Source of the DNA: a virus
Direction: 5' to 3' (one strand)
DNA: 47,455 bases
IMG/VR virus record: IMGVR_UViG_3300044726_000050
Location: 1-47,455 of that record
A model generated the notes under the pieces. It had not been told where the DNA came from. It ran no database searches and saw only the letters and a program-made list of their open reading frames with translations. A program made the position numbers and the translations under genes. Shown here piece by piece: positions 1 through 9,161 of the stretch (the first letter of the stretch is position 1; every line of letters begins with the position of its first letter).

Positions 1-127
1 GCAGGAAGAACTGTCCGGAGCATTAATGGTGGAACTGGTCAATTAGGTGGTTCTGATACACATACTCATGGATTTTCTGTTCCTGCTGGTGGTGGTAGTG
101 CTGCTTATGGAAAGGATTCTGGGCCTG
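1..127. repeat. Terminal direct repeat, left copy (assembly overlap)
   Basis: Bases 1-127 are identical to 47329-47455. An exact 127-base overlap equals a common maximum assembler k-mer, so it most likely marks a circular or circularly permuted molecule rather than a biological terminal repeat. The reading frame of the tail-fibre gene continues through the junction, which supports circularity. Confidence 0.92.
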
Positions 128-357
128 CTATTGGTGATATTTCTGGAGCAGCATCAAACGGAACTTTTAGAAACTTCGACTCTGGTAGTTCATTTAGTGG
201 CTATTTAGATGGAGCTTCTAGTCATAGCCATACTATCGGTCATAACCATAATTTCACTATTGATGCTGTTCCAGGATTTCCGGGTCATAATGGTGATACA
301 AATCCGGGAGATAGTTGGCCGCCGTTCGTTGACTTTTCATTGTGCATGAAGAACTAG
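1..357 (+). CDS. Tail fibre / collar protein, C-terminal part
   Basis: This is the 3' end of the fibre gene that begins at 46618; on the closed circle the whole protein is 355 residues. The frame is open from base 1 to the TAG at 355-357. The sequence is rich in Gly and Ser and carries paired histidine motifs (THTHG, then SHSH and HNHN). In short tail fibres and phage tail-collar domains such histidines coordinate metal ions along the trimer axis. The C-terminus ends near PPFVDFSLCMKN, typical of collar-type tips that close with a conserved core strand. Role: host recognition at the distal tail. It is partial only because the circle was opened inside the gene. Confidence 0.85.
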   Translation, partial: AGRTVRSINGGTGQLGGSDTHTHGFSVPAGGGSAAYGKDSGPAIGDISGAASNGTFRNFDSGSSFSGYLDGASSHSHTIGHNHNFTIDAVPGFPGHNGDTNPGDSWPPFVDFSLCMKN

Positions 358-366
358 GAGTTAAAG

Positions 367-738
367 ATGAATCAGGTTACGAAGAAGTTTGAGTTGACTA
401 AAGGTGTAGAGCAAGACGATAAGCGATTTGAATTCCTTTATGAGGGATTCATTATCGGAGGAACTCTAACGCAATCTAAAGGATTGCCAGTTCTTCGTCG
501 AGAACTTTCCATTCTTGATAAGCTGATGGCCATTAGCAAGGATTGCGAATGTGGCAAAAAGATTATTCAGGATGAGACAAAAAGAGAGCTTCTCGAAGGA
601 ACTCAGACTTTTGAGTTTGATAGAGCGGAATATGAGCTTGTTAATCAATACATTGGCTCTGTTCCGTGGTCTACAGGTAAGTCTTTAAGGACTGCCTTAG
701 AAACTATTGATTGGCTTCAGGCACTTCCAAATGCTTGA
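367..738 (+). CDS. Hypothetical protein (123 aa) after the tail fibre
   Basis: The ATG is preceded by GGAG at good spacing and lies 9 bp after the fibre stop. The protein is soluble and mixed-charge, with CECGKK near residue 60 and no membrane segment. I do not recognise the family. Its position between the fibre and a GNAT-like gene suggests a late, virion-related or chaperone role, but that is inference. Its end overlaps the next gene by 8 bp. Confidence 0.8.
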   Translation: MNQVTKKFELTKGVEQDDKRFEFLYEGFIIGGTLTQSKGLPVLRRELSILDKLMAISKDCECGKKIIQDETKRELLEGTQTFEFDRAEYELVNQYIGSVPWSTGKSLRTALETIDWLQALPNA

Positions 739-1114
739 AGTTCGCCGCGGAGAACATAAGGATTGGGATGATATTGTTCGTCTCTCTAAAGAACAAGATT
801 ATCCCTTTCCGGATTTTTCTCATTTGCACTCGTTCTGGGTCGTAGTTAAAGATGGTAAAGTCATAGCCTTCGGATACGTTAAACTGCTTGCGGAAGCAGT
901 ATTCGCACCTAGCAAAGAGTCTAAGAAAGATATAGGTGCATCGTTAAAGTTAATACATGAGAAGATGCTTGAAGATGTTAAAGTAATGGGATTCAGGCAG
1001 GTTCATGTATTTAGTATGCCTCACGAGTACGGAGACATACTAATCAAACATTTTGGCTTCGAAGATGTAATCGGTAGAAGCCAGGTTTTGAATATCGAGG
1101 ATTCCGATGGCTAA
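731..1114 (+). CDS. GNAT-like acetyltransferase (127 aa)
   Basis: The start chosen is the ATG at 731, overlapping the previous stop; an in-frame TTG lies upstream at 707. Residues 1-60 give the beta-strands expected of a GNAT N-terminus, including FWVVVKDGKVIAFGYVKLL. A helix beginning KKDIGASLKLIHEKM sits where GNAT enzymes bind acetyl-CoA, although the classic Q/R-x-x-G-x-G/A loop is degenerate. HFGFEDV matches the common closing strand of the fold. GNAT genes between tail-fibre and ejection genes are seen in other podophages, but the substrate is unknown. Catalytic activity is uncertain because of the weak loop. Confidence 0.7.
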   Translation: MLEVRRGEHKDWDDIVRLSKEQDYPFPDFSHLHSFWVVVKDGKVIAFGYVKLLAEAVFAPSKESKKDIGASLKLIHEKMLEDVKVMGFRQVHVFSMPHEYGDILIKHFGFEDVIGRSQVLNIEDSDG

Positions 1115-2444
1115 AGGTAATCAGAAATACGAACGGGAAGCGACTGAAAGAGAACAAGCTCGTTCTCAAGGTGAATACGACTCTTTCTTAAATCAGTTCT
1201 TAGGCAGAAGCTCTACTCCTAGCTCTGTAGCTAAGGATACAGCTGACTATAAAAAGCCAGGTGGCATTGCTGGCGGTATTTTTGGTGCTGCTAAAGGAGC
1301 AATAGGGGGAGCTGGCGGTGGCCGACATAATACCACTGGAACTTCGTCAGGAAATGCTGTAGCTAGAGAAGATGAGGGTGGTGGATTAACTCATTCCTCT
1401 AGATATGAGCAACTCCAGAAACAAGGAGATGAAGAACGCGATTATATGCGTTCTGGACTCCGAGGTTTAGCTGAAACTGGAGGATTTGACCAGGGTGGAA
1501 TTGACGATTTTCGTGCTCGATATCAGGGAGCTTTAGGACAGAAAGCTACAGCTAATCTGTCTGACTTTACTGATGTTGATAAGAGATATACTGACTTTGC
1601 TGATACAGGTGGATACTCTGGTGGAGACATTCAGAGAATTCGAGCACAGTCAGCACGAAATGCTCCATCCTTTTATAATGCCCTTCGTGACCAGCAAGGA
1701 ATTGCTGCATCTAGAATGGGAGCTAATGCAGGTGCCGGGGCCGGTCTTGATATGAAGATGGCAAGACAGGCTGCACAAGGTTCTGCACAAGATAAGTTAG
1801 CAGCTAATATCGGATTAGCTGAATCTCAGAGAGAGGGTAAGAAATACGGCATCACAGGTCTTGAGGGAACTCAGACTGAGAGAGGCCGTCAGTCTCTTGA
1901 GCAGGCTGGACTTGACAATCAGTATAACCTTGGTGCAGGTGGAATTACTGCCGATGCCGAAGGTCGAATTGCTGATATGTCACAAAAAGGTAAGATTGCC
2001 GGTTACGGCGGTCTTATGGACTTGTATGGTTCTAATTACAAGCCACAGTCTGACTTCGAGAATACCTGGCTTTCTGCTGTTGGAGATTCCTCGAAATCTA
2101 CTCAGGGTAATCGTGGTCTGCAATTACAGAACGACGAAGTTAATCGTTCTAGACTTGCGGAGAACATTATCGGAGGAATCGGAGCTGCTGCTGGTGGCTT
2201 GACTGGAATTGGAGCTATTGGTAGTGCTATTGGTGGATTGACAGGTGGTGGCGGTGGTGGAGGTTCTGCTCCAGCTCCCGGTTTATCTCAACAGAATCTA
2301 TTTCAAGGTAGTTCTGTAATGAGGCCCGGTCAATTTGGTGGTAGCACAATGCAACAGCCAAATTATGGATATGGCCAGAATATCGGCATGTTCGGACAAC
2401 AACAGCAGCGTCAACTCCCCGGTTTAAGTGGGTATAGGTTCTAA
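1107..2444 (+). CDS. Probable internal virion / ejection protein (445 aa)
   Basis: The ATG overlaps the previous stop by 8 bp. The N-terminus is charged; residues about 52-75 and 350-390 are Gly/Ala-rich with small-residue zippers such as GGIGAAAGGLTGIGAIG. The C-terminus is rich in Gln, Gly and Pro. Long repeats of Ala-Gly-Gln helices fill the middle. Podophage ejection proteins delivered into the envelope often combine glycine zippers with helical segments. The gene is the first of three such proteins (1107, 2447, 3817), reminiscent of the P22 gp7/gp20/gp16 trio in number and place. The assignment rests on context and composition, not on a recognised domain. Confidence 0.65.
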   Translation: MAKGNQKYEREATEREQARSQGEYDSFLNQFLGRSSTPSSVAKDTADYKKPGGIAGGIFGAAKGAIGGAGGGRHNTTGTSSGNAVAREDEGGGLTHSSRYEQLQKQGDEERDYMRSGLRGLAETGGFDQGGIDDFRARYQGALGQKATANLSDFTDVDKRYTDFADTGGYSGGDIQRIRAQSARNAPSFYNALRDQQGIAASRMGANAGAGAGLDMKMARQAAQGSAQDKLAANIGLAESQREGKKYGITGLEGTQTERGRQSLEQAGLDNQYNLGAGGITADAEGRIADMSQKGKIAGYGGLMDLYGSNYKPQSDFENTWLSAVGDSSKSTQGNRGLQLQNDEVNRSRLAENIIGGIGAAAGGLTGIGAIGSAIGGLTGGGGGGGSAPAPGLSQQNLFQGSSVMRPGQFGGSTMQQPNYGYGQNIGMFGQQQQRQLPGLSGYRF

Positions 2445-2446
2445 TC

Positions 2447-3808
2447 ATGCCATACGAACGCTTTAGCTTAGGCAAAAAACAGAACTTGTTTGGCGCTCCT
2501 GAATCATTCCCAATGGATGATTTAGTTCAGAGAGGTATAGCACCTCCACCGGAACCTATTGGAACTCATCCTGCTAATGCTCCATTAGCTATGCAGAATT
2601 TGTTGCAAAGGCAACAGAGTCCATTAAGTCCACAAACAAGTCCATTTGGGCCGGGCGGAATGTTACCGCGGCCCACTTTTGACCCTTCTTCTGTTCAACA
2701 GCAGGAGCTTCCTTCTCAAGGAACAAATCCGACTGTTTCTAAGCCCAGTGTCTTGGATGAATATAACAAGATTATTGGAGCTAGACCAGATAGGACTAAA
2801 CTTCGAGAAATGATGGAAGGTGCTCCAAGACGAGAGGACTTTAAGCCTAATAAGCTTACTCGTCTTGGAGCTACTTTAGGTGGCATCTCTGCTGGATTTA
2901 GAGACCCATCTAAAGGAGTTGAATTAGCTCAATCAATGCTTGATAGACCTTATAACGAAGCTTCTGCCGAATACGATAAGAAGCTCCGTAATGTTTCTGC
3001 ATTAGCAGGAATGGAATCAGAGGACGTTCAGCAGAGATTACAAGGATTCAATCTCCAGCGTTCTGACGAGAAAGATACCAGAGACTTCGACCTTCGCAAA
3101 CAAGAATTTGATGCGAAGATGGAGGAATTCAAGGAAAGAGGTTGGGTTAAGGGCACGGATGAAAACACTGGAGAAGTGGTTTATACAAATCACAGATTCC
3201 CCGGTCAAGCTATTCGTGGACCGAAGCTCAATGAGTCTATTAAAGAAAAGACTGATAGAGAAGCAAAGATTGCTAAAGCTCAGGAAGATGCAGCTATGGC
3301 AAGGACTAAGGAAGCTACTAATAGGGCAACTGAAGTAGAAAGAATGAAGGGGGAATCTAAGAAGGCTATTGAGACTATGAAGCTTCAAGGTGCAATGGAT
3401 AAGTTTAAGTATGCACCAATGACTGAATCTCAGCAGAAGGCTGGATTGAGAGATAAGCTTCAAGGTCTTGGTAAGATGGGTATTAATGCTCTTGATTACC
3501 TCGATTACGATGAGGAAACAGGGCTTTACTCTATCAAACCTGAAGGCTTTAGCTTCTTCGAGCAAGACCCTGTTGAAAAAGCTACTAAGGATGCTCAAAA
3601 AGCAATGGTTATGAGCCAACTTGGTAATATTATTCAGCAAAAACCTGCTGGTCAAGCGGGTCAAACAAGCGGTGGCTTAGGTGAAGATGAAGTAGAACTA
3701 TTAGATGCTAAAACTGGCAAGTCTGTTGGCGCTGTAAAGAAGTCTGAATTAGCAGCAGCGTTAGCCGATAAGAATCCTGATGGTTCTGCTAAGTATAAGC
3801 AGCGATAG
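2447..3808 (+). CDS. Probable internal virion protein with coiled coil (453 aa)
   Basis: It starts 2 bp after the previous gene. Residues 1-110 are Pro-, Gln- and Ser-rich and probably disordered. From about 190 to 340 the sequence is strongly charged and helical (runs of Lys, Glu and Arg with heptad-like spacing), suggesting a coiled coil. The rest is acidic and mixed. The gene is late, plus-strand, and sits between two glycine-zipper proteins. I infer a structural or ejection role from the neighbours and length; no family was recognised. Confidence 0.6.
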   Translation: MPYERFSLGKKQNLFGAPESFPMDDLVQRGIAPPPEPIGTHPANAPLAMQNLLQRQQSPLSPQTSPFGPGGMLPRPTFDPSSVQQQELPSQGTNPTVSKPSVLDEYNKIIGARPDRTKLREMMEGAPRREDFKPNKLTRLGATLGGISAGFRDPSKGVELAQSMLDRPYNEASAEYDKKLRNVSALAGMESEDVQQRLQGFNLQRSDEKDTRDFDLRKQEFDAKMEEFKERGWVKGTDENTGEVVYTNHRFPGQAIRGPKLNESIKEKTDREAKIAKAQEDAAMARTKEATNRATEVERMKGESKKAIETMKLQGAMDKFKYAPMTESQQKAGLRDKLQGLGKMGINALDYLDYDEETGLYSIKPEGFSFFEQDPVEKATKDAQKAMVMSQLGNIIQQKPAGQAGQTSGGLGEDEVELLDAKTGKSVGAVKKSELAAALADKNPDGSAKYKQR

Positions 3809-3816
3809 GAGATACA

Positions 3817-6800
3817 ATGCCACCACAGGAAAAAGGATATACCTTACGTCCTCTTAGTGGGCCGTCGCAAGGCGGTTATTCTCTTAGAAAGCTTGAACCA
3901 GAGCTTTCTGAGGAAGAACGTCTTAAGCAGGAATATGAGGCTAAGCTTGCGGAAATAAAGGAAAGGGCTAATCAGCCTAAACCTTTTAATCCAATGCCGA
4001 CTCCTTTAGAGTATTACACTAGGAGTCGTAGAACTCTCGGTCCTGATGATGTTTATAGTGATATGCCTAAATCCTCTGTTGGGGGTGGGGCACAAGTAGG
4101 CGAAGGAGAACACGAATTTAGTTGGACTGAACAGGCATTACGAACAGTTCCTGCTGTTGGTGGTTCACTAATTGGCGGAGCTTTAGGATTACCAGCAGCT
4201 TTACCAACTTTAGGAGGTAGTACTGTTGGCGGAGCTATGGCCGGCGGTGCGATTGGTTCTGGAGTTGGAACCTTTTTAGGTAATTGGTATGCAGGAAGAA
4301 AGACTACACCAAAAGAACTCTTAGTTGAGAGTGCTGTTGGTGCTATTCCTCCAATCATTAAACCTGCAAAGTATGCTGGTCAAGGTGCAAGTGCGATACT
4401 TAAGTATGGAGCAAAGACAGCAGGTAGAAGTGCCTTAGAAGGTGCTGCTGTATCTGGTGCTGCAACTCCATTCCAACATTGGGCACAGACTGGTAGTTTT
4501 GATGCACCTATTGAAAATTATGGTAAAAACATAGGTGCTGGCGCATTAATGGGTGGTGCGTTAGGTGGAACTGTCGGAACTTTACATGGCAGGAGTTTGA
4601 ATCGTCAAGCTATTGCTAATGTTCCGCCTCCTCCAGCTCCTATTACTAATCCTGCTAGATTACTAGGTGCTCCAGAGGTTGTAAAACCACCTGCTGTTCC
4701 TCAAGATGTTCCACTGAACTTTGGTCGTGACCCATTACCAAAGATTGGTAGACCTGAAGCTACAGTTCCAACTCCTGTAGAAGCAAAAACTCGTGCATTT
4801 GCAAAGATTGATGCTGAAGTTGCAAATAAAGTTCATGAACTTGAACTGCAACAGTCAATCGCTAAAAGAGAAGGAGATTGGGGAAAAGTAGCTCAGTTAG
4901 ATATAGAGATTCTTACTACCAAGACTGATGCTTCTGCATTAAAGAGGAACTATGACTCTGCTCCACCTGAATTCAAGGCAATGCCTGAGAATCAAGGTGG
5001 ATTAGACTTTGGAGCTGGAGAATTCGGCGGTGGAGAATTAAGACCTACTCCGTTTGATTTTACTCCAAGAGGAAGAAGGCCGGGAGTATTTGAAGCTTCT
5101 CCAGGAACATATGAAACTGGAGCAAGTAGAACTCTACCTCCAGATAGAGGTATGCCTCCGGGAACTGAAGTTCCTGTTCCTGAACGTCCATTAGGTGCAA
5201 CTATTCCTCCTGCTTCTGAGTTACCAGGAAGAAAGCCCGGAACTACATTCAGAAACTTAGCTGGTAAGTTTGTTGGTGAGAAGAATGTAGTTGGCGATGC
5301 ATGGCCACTTCCAGAGGGAGTTCAAGCTAGAGCTGCAACTCCTGAAGGAACTCGTCAATTAGATAGAACTCCTGATGAAGCTCGCGGACGAGAAAGAGGC
5401 GCAGTTGAATTAGAAGTTTTACGTGAGAAGGTTGCTCGTCAACCTGATTCACCTACTAAAACTTCGACTCTTGAAAGATTAGATAAGCAAATTTCAGAGA
5501 AGAAGGCTGCTGAAGTCGCTCAAGAACTTAAAAATCAGTCTGAGAAAGCTAGTATTCTTCAGAACATTACTGCTGCTGAGAGGATTAAGATTTCTGCTCG
5601 TTATCCACACATTGCTGCAAAGAATATTGATGATGCAGTTATGCGTGGTATTAACGATGTAGAAAGAGCACGTATTCTGGAACGTGCAGCTAAGGCTACT
5701 GAGGCGGCCGAAAGAAAAACTACAGCTCAAGCTGAAACAGATACATCTACTCCAGAAGGTAGAGTGAAAGCTGCTAGAGAAGCAGCTGAGTTAGAAGAAC
5801 TGCGTGTTGCTGAGGAAGCTGCTGGAATTAAGCCAAAGGGAACATCTACTGGGATGTTTAACCTTCAGGACTTCTATGAGAAACTTCGAGAGACTCAGTA
5901 TGGAAAGAAGCTTGCTGAAAAGTTAAGCAAGGCTCGATTCCATATCATTGATGTTGAATCTGGCAGACCTATTGCTGGAAGAAAGACTCTTGAAGAAGCA
6001 CGAGTCTACGCAAAGGGGATTAACGAAAATATCGGAGCTGGAGCTGCTCGTTATCAGGTAATGGATAATGAGACAGGAACTCCTCATGTAACTCCTGATA
6101 TTAAGCCGTTTATTACTCCTGCTGAGAGGGCCGTCCGATTCAAGGAGAAGCTTGCTGAACGTAAAGTTCGAGCAGATGAAAAGAAGGCAGCTTTAGCAGA
6201 GGAATATCCAGTAGAACCAAGGAGCATGGTTGATAAACCATCTGTTCCTACACCTCCGTCTGTAAGAGCTGAAGTTCCGGCTCCTAAAGGTAGAGGATAC
6301 TTACCTTCTCCAGACTCTTTCGATGATGTAACTGTTAGAAATTGGGCTGAGCAAGTAGCTCAATTAGATAAGGCTGGAGCTGGAGATTTTGCTTATCGTC
6401 AAATCCTTTCTACTGGAGCTAAGGATGCTCTAAAGAAAGGTGAGACTTGGCGCGGTCGAGTTGTTCGTTATATCGATCAAAAGGAAAATGCCTATCGAGA
6501 GCTTAATAAGACTCCAGAGGTAGTATTTAAGCCGAAACAGGGAGTAAAACCACCCAAGCCGACTTTAGTAGCTCTTAGGAATCGTCTGGAAGATGTCATT
6601 AAAGAGACAGCTAATGACGCTACTTCTCCCAGAATGAGAGAGCTTCTATTAGATGAGGCTAAAGCTCTAAGGAAGCAGATTAAGATAGCTGAATCTGAGG
6701 GTGGAACTTTCTTAGGTAGTGGAGTTGGAGCCTTACAAGAGTTCTATGAGAAGCTTAAAAACAGCGATAAAGGCAAGGCTCTCTTAAAGGAACTTAAGGA

Positions 6801-8940
6801 ATCAGCGTTCCATCTTTATAATGAAGATGGCTTACCAATTAAGGGCTTTGCTACTAAGGAAGCTGCTGAGGCTAAGGCTCTTATCTGGAATAAGGCAAAA
6901 GCTCGCTCTCTTAAACTTGGAGCGAATGAGGAAATTCCAGATTACTTTACTGTTAGAGCTAACAAAAAAGGAGTAGCTGGAGCTGAACCTCCTAAGCCTG
7001 TAGTAGAGGAAGTTGCTGAAAGACCAGCTCCTGTATCTTCTGCAAAGAAACCAGAGGATATTGCTCCAGAAGATAGGTTTGACCCTTCGTCTCTCTTTTC
7101 TACCCTTAAAGGTATGGATAAGAAAGCACGAAAGATTGTTGGTCGAGTTGCTGAACAATTTGAGTATAAAGATAGGCCAGTTAAGGGTCAAGTTGAAGTA
7201 GAAAGACCTGCACCTATCAATATGGATACTCCTATTGGTAAGCTTATGCAGCGACTTCGAGATAATACTAGACTAGCTGCAATTCGTGATTTTGATGTTA
7301 AAGCATGGAGAGAGCAGAAAGCAGCTAAATTACGTGGGATTGAAGAAACTGGAGAAGCTGGTCATCTTAAGAGAATGGCAGCTTTACAAGGAGAAGCTCC
7401 AAAACTTAAGTTTAAGCCTCTTGATATGCCTCAATATGTCTTAGATGAGCTTATTGATGCATCAGATAGGCTGTATAGTAAAGACCAATTCAAGCGAATT
7501 CGAGCAGCCGAGGCTATTAGAGCATTAGATAGAGGTGAATATATCACTGAATCTAGACGTGCTCTTTTGGCTAATTTACTGCCTGAGCCAGCCCTTAGAA
7601 AAGAGATGATGAATCTCTATTCTAACCTTCCGTGGGAGCATATCGGTGAACTTGCTGAGCCAGTAAAAGGGCTGGTTCATAACATCGCAGCTAATGCTTT
7701 TAAGTGGACGTATGGTTCAACTACCACTCTAAAGGCAGCTTTTGATGCTTCATTCGTAGGTATCCAAGCTCGCGGAGCTTTGCATACAAAGGCTTTCCGT
7801 AGAGCATTTGTACCTGCTCTTAAAGCTTTCAAAAGTCAGGATGCTTTTGATGCTCAACAGTGGGAGAGAATCAACAGTCCTTACTACGATATGCTTACTG
7901 AGGATATGAAGGTTCACTTCGGAGGATTAGAGAATGGCCGAGTTCTAGAGCAATTCACTGGTGGTAATAAGGCTCTAGAAAATCACTGGACTGTTAAGCC
8001 ATTCCATCGGGCCGCTATTGCCTTCTTGAATCACATTCGATTTGAGAATGGTAAGCTGTTCGCTAAACTTGCAGAAAAGAGAGGACTGGACTTAACTAAT
8101 CCAGAAGTAGCTGAAAGTATTGGCCGAGTAGTTAATGAGATGACTGGTCACGGTAGTTTGAGTAAGAAACTTGGTATGCCTCAAGCTTCTGAACTACTAT
8201 CTCATGGACTTTGGTCACCAAGATTGACTGCCTCTAGAATTAATATGCTTAAACTGTTTGATTACAGAGAGTATACTAAGGCTAATAGATTTGCTCAGAA
8301 ACAACGAGCTATGAGTGCGGTTAGTGTTCTTGGTAGCTCTCTTGCTGCGATGAAACTACTTGAATTAGCAGGGGGAGAAGGTAATTACGACCCAACTTCC
8401 AGTAAGTTCGGCAAGGTTGAACTTAATGGACAGTTAATAGACACTACTGGCGGATTTGGCTCTCTAGCTACATTAGTTGCTAGAATTGTCTCTGGTAATG
8501 TGACCGACTTTAAGGGCAAAACTCACAAGATTTATGAGGGTGAGTTTGGAAAGGACTCCGCAACTGAGCTGATTGGAAGCTATTTAGAGAATAAGATGAA
8601 TCCGAAGTTATCTTATATCACTAAGCTTATCAATCAGACCAATCCGTATACTGGTAAGCCATACAACATTCCAGCAGAAACACTTGGATTAGTACTTCCA
8701 TTGTTTGTTGAGAACGTGTATGACTCAGTTCGGAATGTCACTGAGGGTGATGGTCAATTACAGGACTTATTCATGCTAATTCCTGGGTTTGCTGGCATGA
8801 ATATGTATGACACTAATAGAAAGAGGGCCTCTCTCCCAGAGTTCCTTCTCTCTCCAGTAGTGAAGCCAAAACCGAAATACACTCTTAGGAAGAACATCGA
8901 AAGAGCTGTTGAGCCATTCCTAAGAGATGTAGTTCGTTAA
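3817..8940 (+). CDS. Giant ejection / polyvalent internal virion protein (1707 aa)
   Basis: The ATG follows AGGAGATAC. Order: a charged N-terminus; a long Gly/Ala zipper at about residues 113-160 that could insert in a membrane; a Pro-rich linker (about 265-510); helical charged regions; two copies of a motif beginning LQ-D/E-FYEKL at about 683-745 and 973-1035; and a conserved-looking C-terminal module (about 1270-1700) with long helices. The C-terminal module resembles the large polyvalent-protein-associated domains of giant phage virion proteins (LPD38 type is my best guess). The likely role is transport of DNA across the envelope after injection. There is no recognisable lysozyme, protease or polymerase motif. 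It is the last gene of the late unit, and its stop overlaps the stop of the opposing gene. Confidence 0.7.
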   Translation: MPPQEKGYTLRPLSGPSQGGYSLRKLEPELSEEERLKQEYEAKLAEIKERANQPKPFNPMPTPLEYYTRSRRTLGPDDVYSDMPKSSVGGGAQVGEGEHEFSWTEQALRTVPAVGGSLIGGALGLPAALPTLGGSTVGGAMAGGAIGSGVGTFLGNWYAGRKTTPKELLVESAVGAIPPIIKPAKYAGQGASAILKYGAKTAGRSALEGAAVSGAATPFQHWAQTGSFDAPIENYGKNIGAGALMGGALGGTVGTLHGRSLNRQAIANVPPPPAPITNPARLLGAPEVVKPPAVPQDVPLNFGRDPLPKIGRPEATVPTPVEAKTRAFAKIDAEVANKVHELELQQSIAKREGDWGKVAQLDIEILTTKTDASALKRNYDSAPPEFKAMPENQGGLDFGAGEFGGGELRPTPFDFTPRGRRPGVFEASPGTYETGASRTLPPDRGMPPGTEVPVPERPLGATIPPASELPGRKPGTTFRNLAGKFVGEKNVVGDAWPLPEGVQARAATPEGTRQLDRTPDEARGRERGAVELEVLREKVARQPDSPTKTSTLERLDKQISEKKAAEVAQELKNQSEKASILQNITAAERIKISARYPHIAAKNIDDAVMRGINDVERARILERAAKATEAAERKTTAQAETDTSTPEGRVKAAREAAELEELRVAEEAAGIKPKGTSTGMFNLQDFYEKLRETQYGKKLAEKLSKARFHIIDVESGRPIAGRKTLEEARVYAKGINENIGAGAARYQVMDNETGTPHVTPDIKPFITPAERAVRFKEKLAERKVRADEKKAALAEEYPVEPRSMVDKPSVPTPPSVRAEVPAPKGRGYLPSPDSFDDVTVRNWAEQVAQLDKAGAGDFAYRQILSTGAKDALKKGETWRGRVVRYIDQKENAYRELNKTPEVVFKPKQGVKPPKPTLVALRNRLEDVIKETANDATSPRMRELLLDEAKALRKQIKIAESEGGTFLGSGVGALQEFYEKLKNSDKGKALLKELKESAFHLYNEDGLPIKGFATKEAAEAKALIWNKAKARSLKLGANEEIPDYFTVRANKKGVAGAEPPKPVVEEVAERPAPVSSAKKPEDIAPEDRFDPSSLFSTLKGMDKKARKIVGRVAEQFEYKDRPVKGQVEVERPAPINMDTPIGKLMQRLRDNTRLAAIRDFDVKAWREQKAAKLRGIEETGEAGHLKRMAALQGEAPKLKFKPLDMPQYVLDELIDASDRLYSKDQFKRIRAAEAIRALDRGEYITESRRALLANLLPEPALRKEMMNLYSNLPWEHIGELAEPVKGLVHNIAANAFKWTYGSTTTLKAAFDASFVGIQARGALHTKAFRRAFVPALKAFKSQDAFDAQQWERINSPYYDMLTEDMKVHFGGLENGRVLEQFTGGNKALENHWTVKPFHRAAIAFLNHIRFENGKLFAKLAEKRGLDLTNPEVAESIGRVVNEMTGHGSLSKKLGMPQASELLSHGLWSPRLTASRINMLKLFDYREYTKANRFAQKQRAMSAVSVLGSSLAAMKLLELAGGEGNYDPTSSKFGKVELNGQLIDTTGGFGSLATLVARIVSGNVTDFKGKTHKIYEGEFGKDSATELIGSYLENKMNPKLSYITKLINQTNPYTGKPYNIPAETLGLVLPLFVENVYDSVRNVTEGDGQLQDLFMLIPGFAGMNMYDTNRKRASLPEFLLSPVVKPKPKYTLRKNIERAVEPFLRDVVR

Positions 8941-9161
8941 GCGTTAGGAATAAGCTCTACGCTAATCGCTCGTGGCCCTCTATTGTGCTTCATTTCCTTG
9001 AAGTACACTAGGGGGCCTTCTTTATTGTCACAAAGCTCTGTTAGAGCGGCCCATTCTACTCCTTTCAGGGCAGACATATGGAAGAAGAATTCATCCCCTT
9101 CTTCTGTCTTAATGAAGCCATAGCCTTTTCCAGGGAAAATACGAGAAACTTGTCCAATCAC
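8937..9161 (-). CDS. Cold-shock domain nucleic-acid-binding protein (74 aa)
   Basis: This is a compact cold-shock (OB-fold) protein. RNP1 is KGYGFIK (about residues 12-18) and RNP2 is EFFFHMSAL (about 24-32), both with the aromatic residues that stack on single-stranded nucleic acid. The length matches CspA-type proteins. The GTG start overlaps the previous stop as GTGA, so translation is probably coupled. The role is probably RNA chaperoning or antitermination during infection; family function is established, the phage role is inferred. It is the last gene of the minus unit and meets the late unit tail to tail. Confidence 0.9.
   Translation of the reverse strand: MIGQVSRIFPGKGYGFIKTEEGDEFFFHMSALKGVEWAALTELCDNKEGPLVYFKEMKHNRGPRAISVELIPNA

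Noticed and set aside
3038-3664. 208-codon open frame on the minus strand
   Set aside because: Lies fully antisense to a convincing late gene (2447-3808), without an RBS, and has shadow-type composition.
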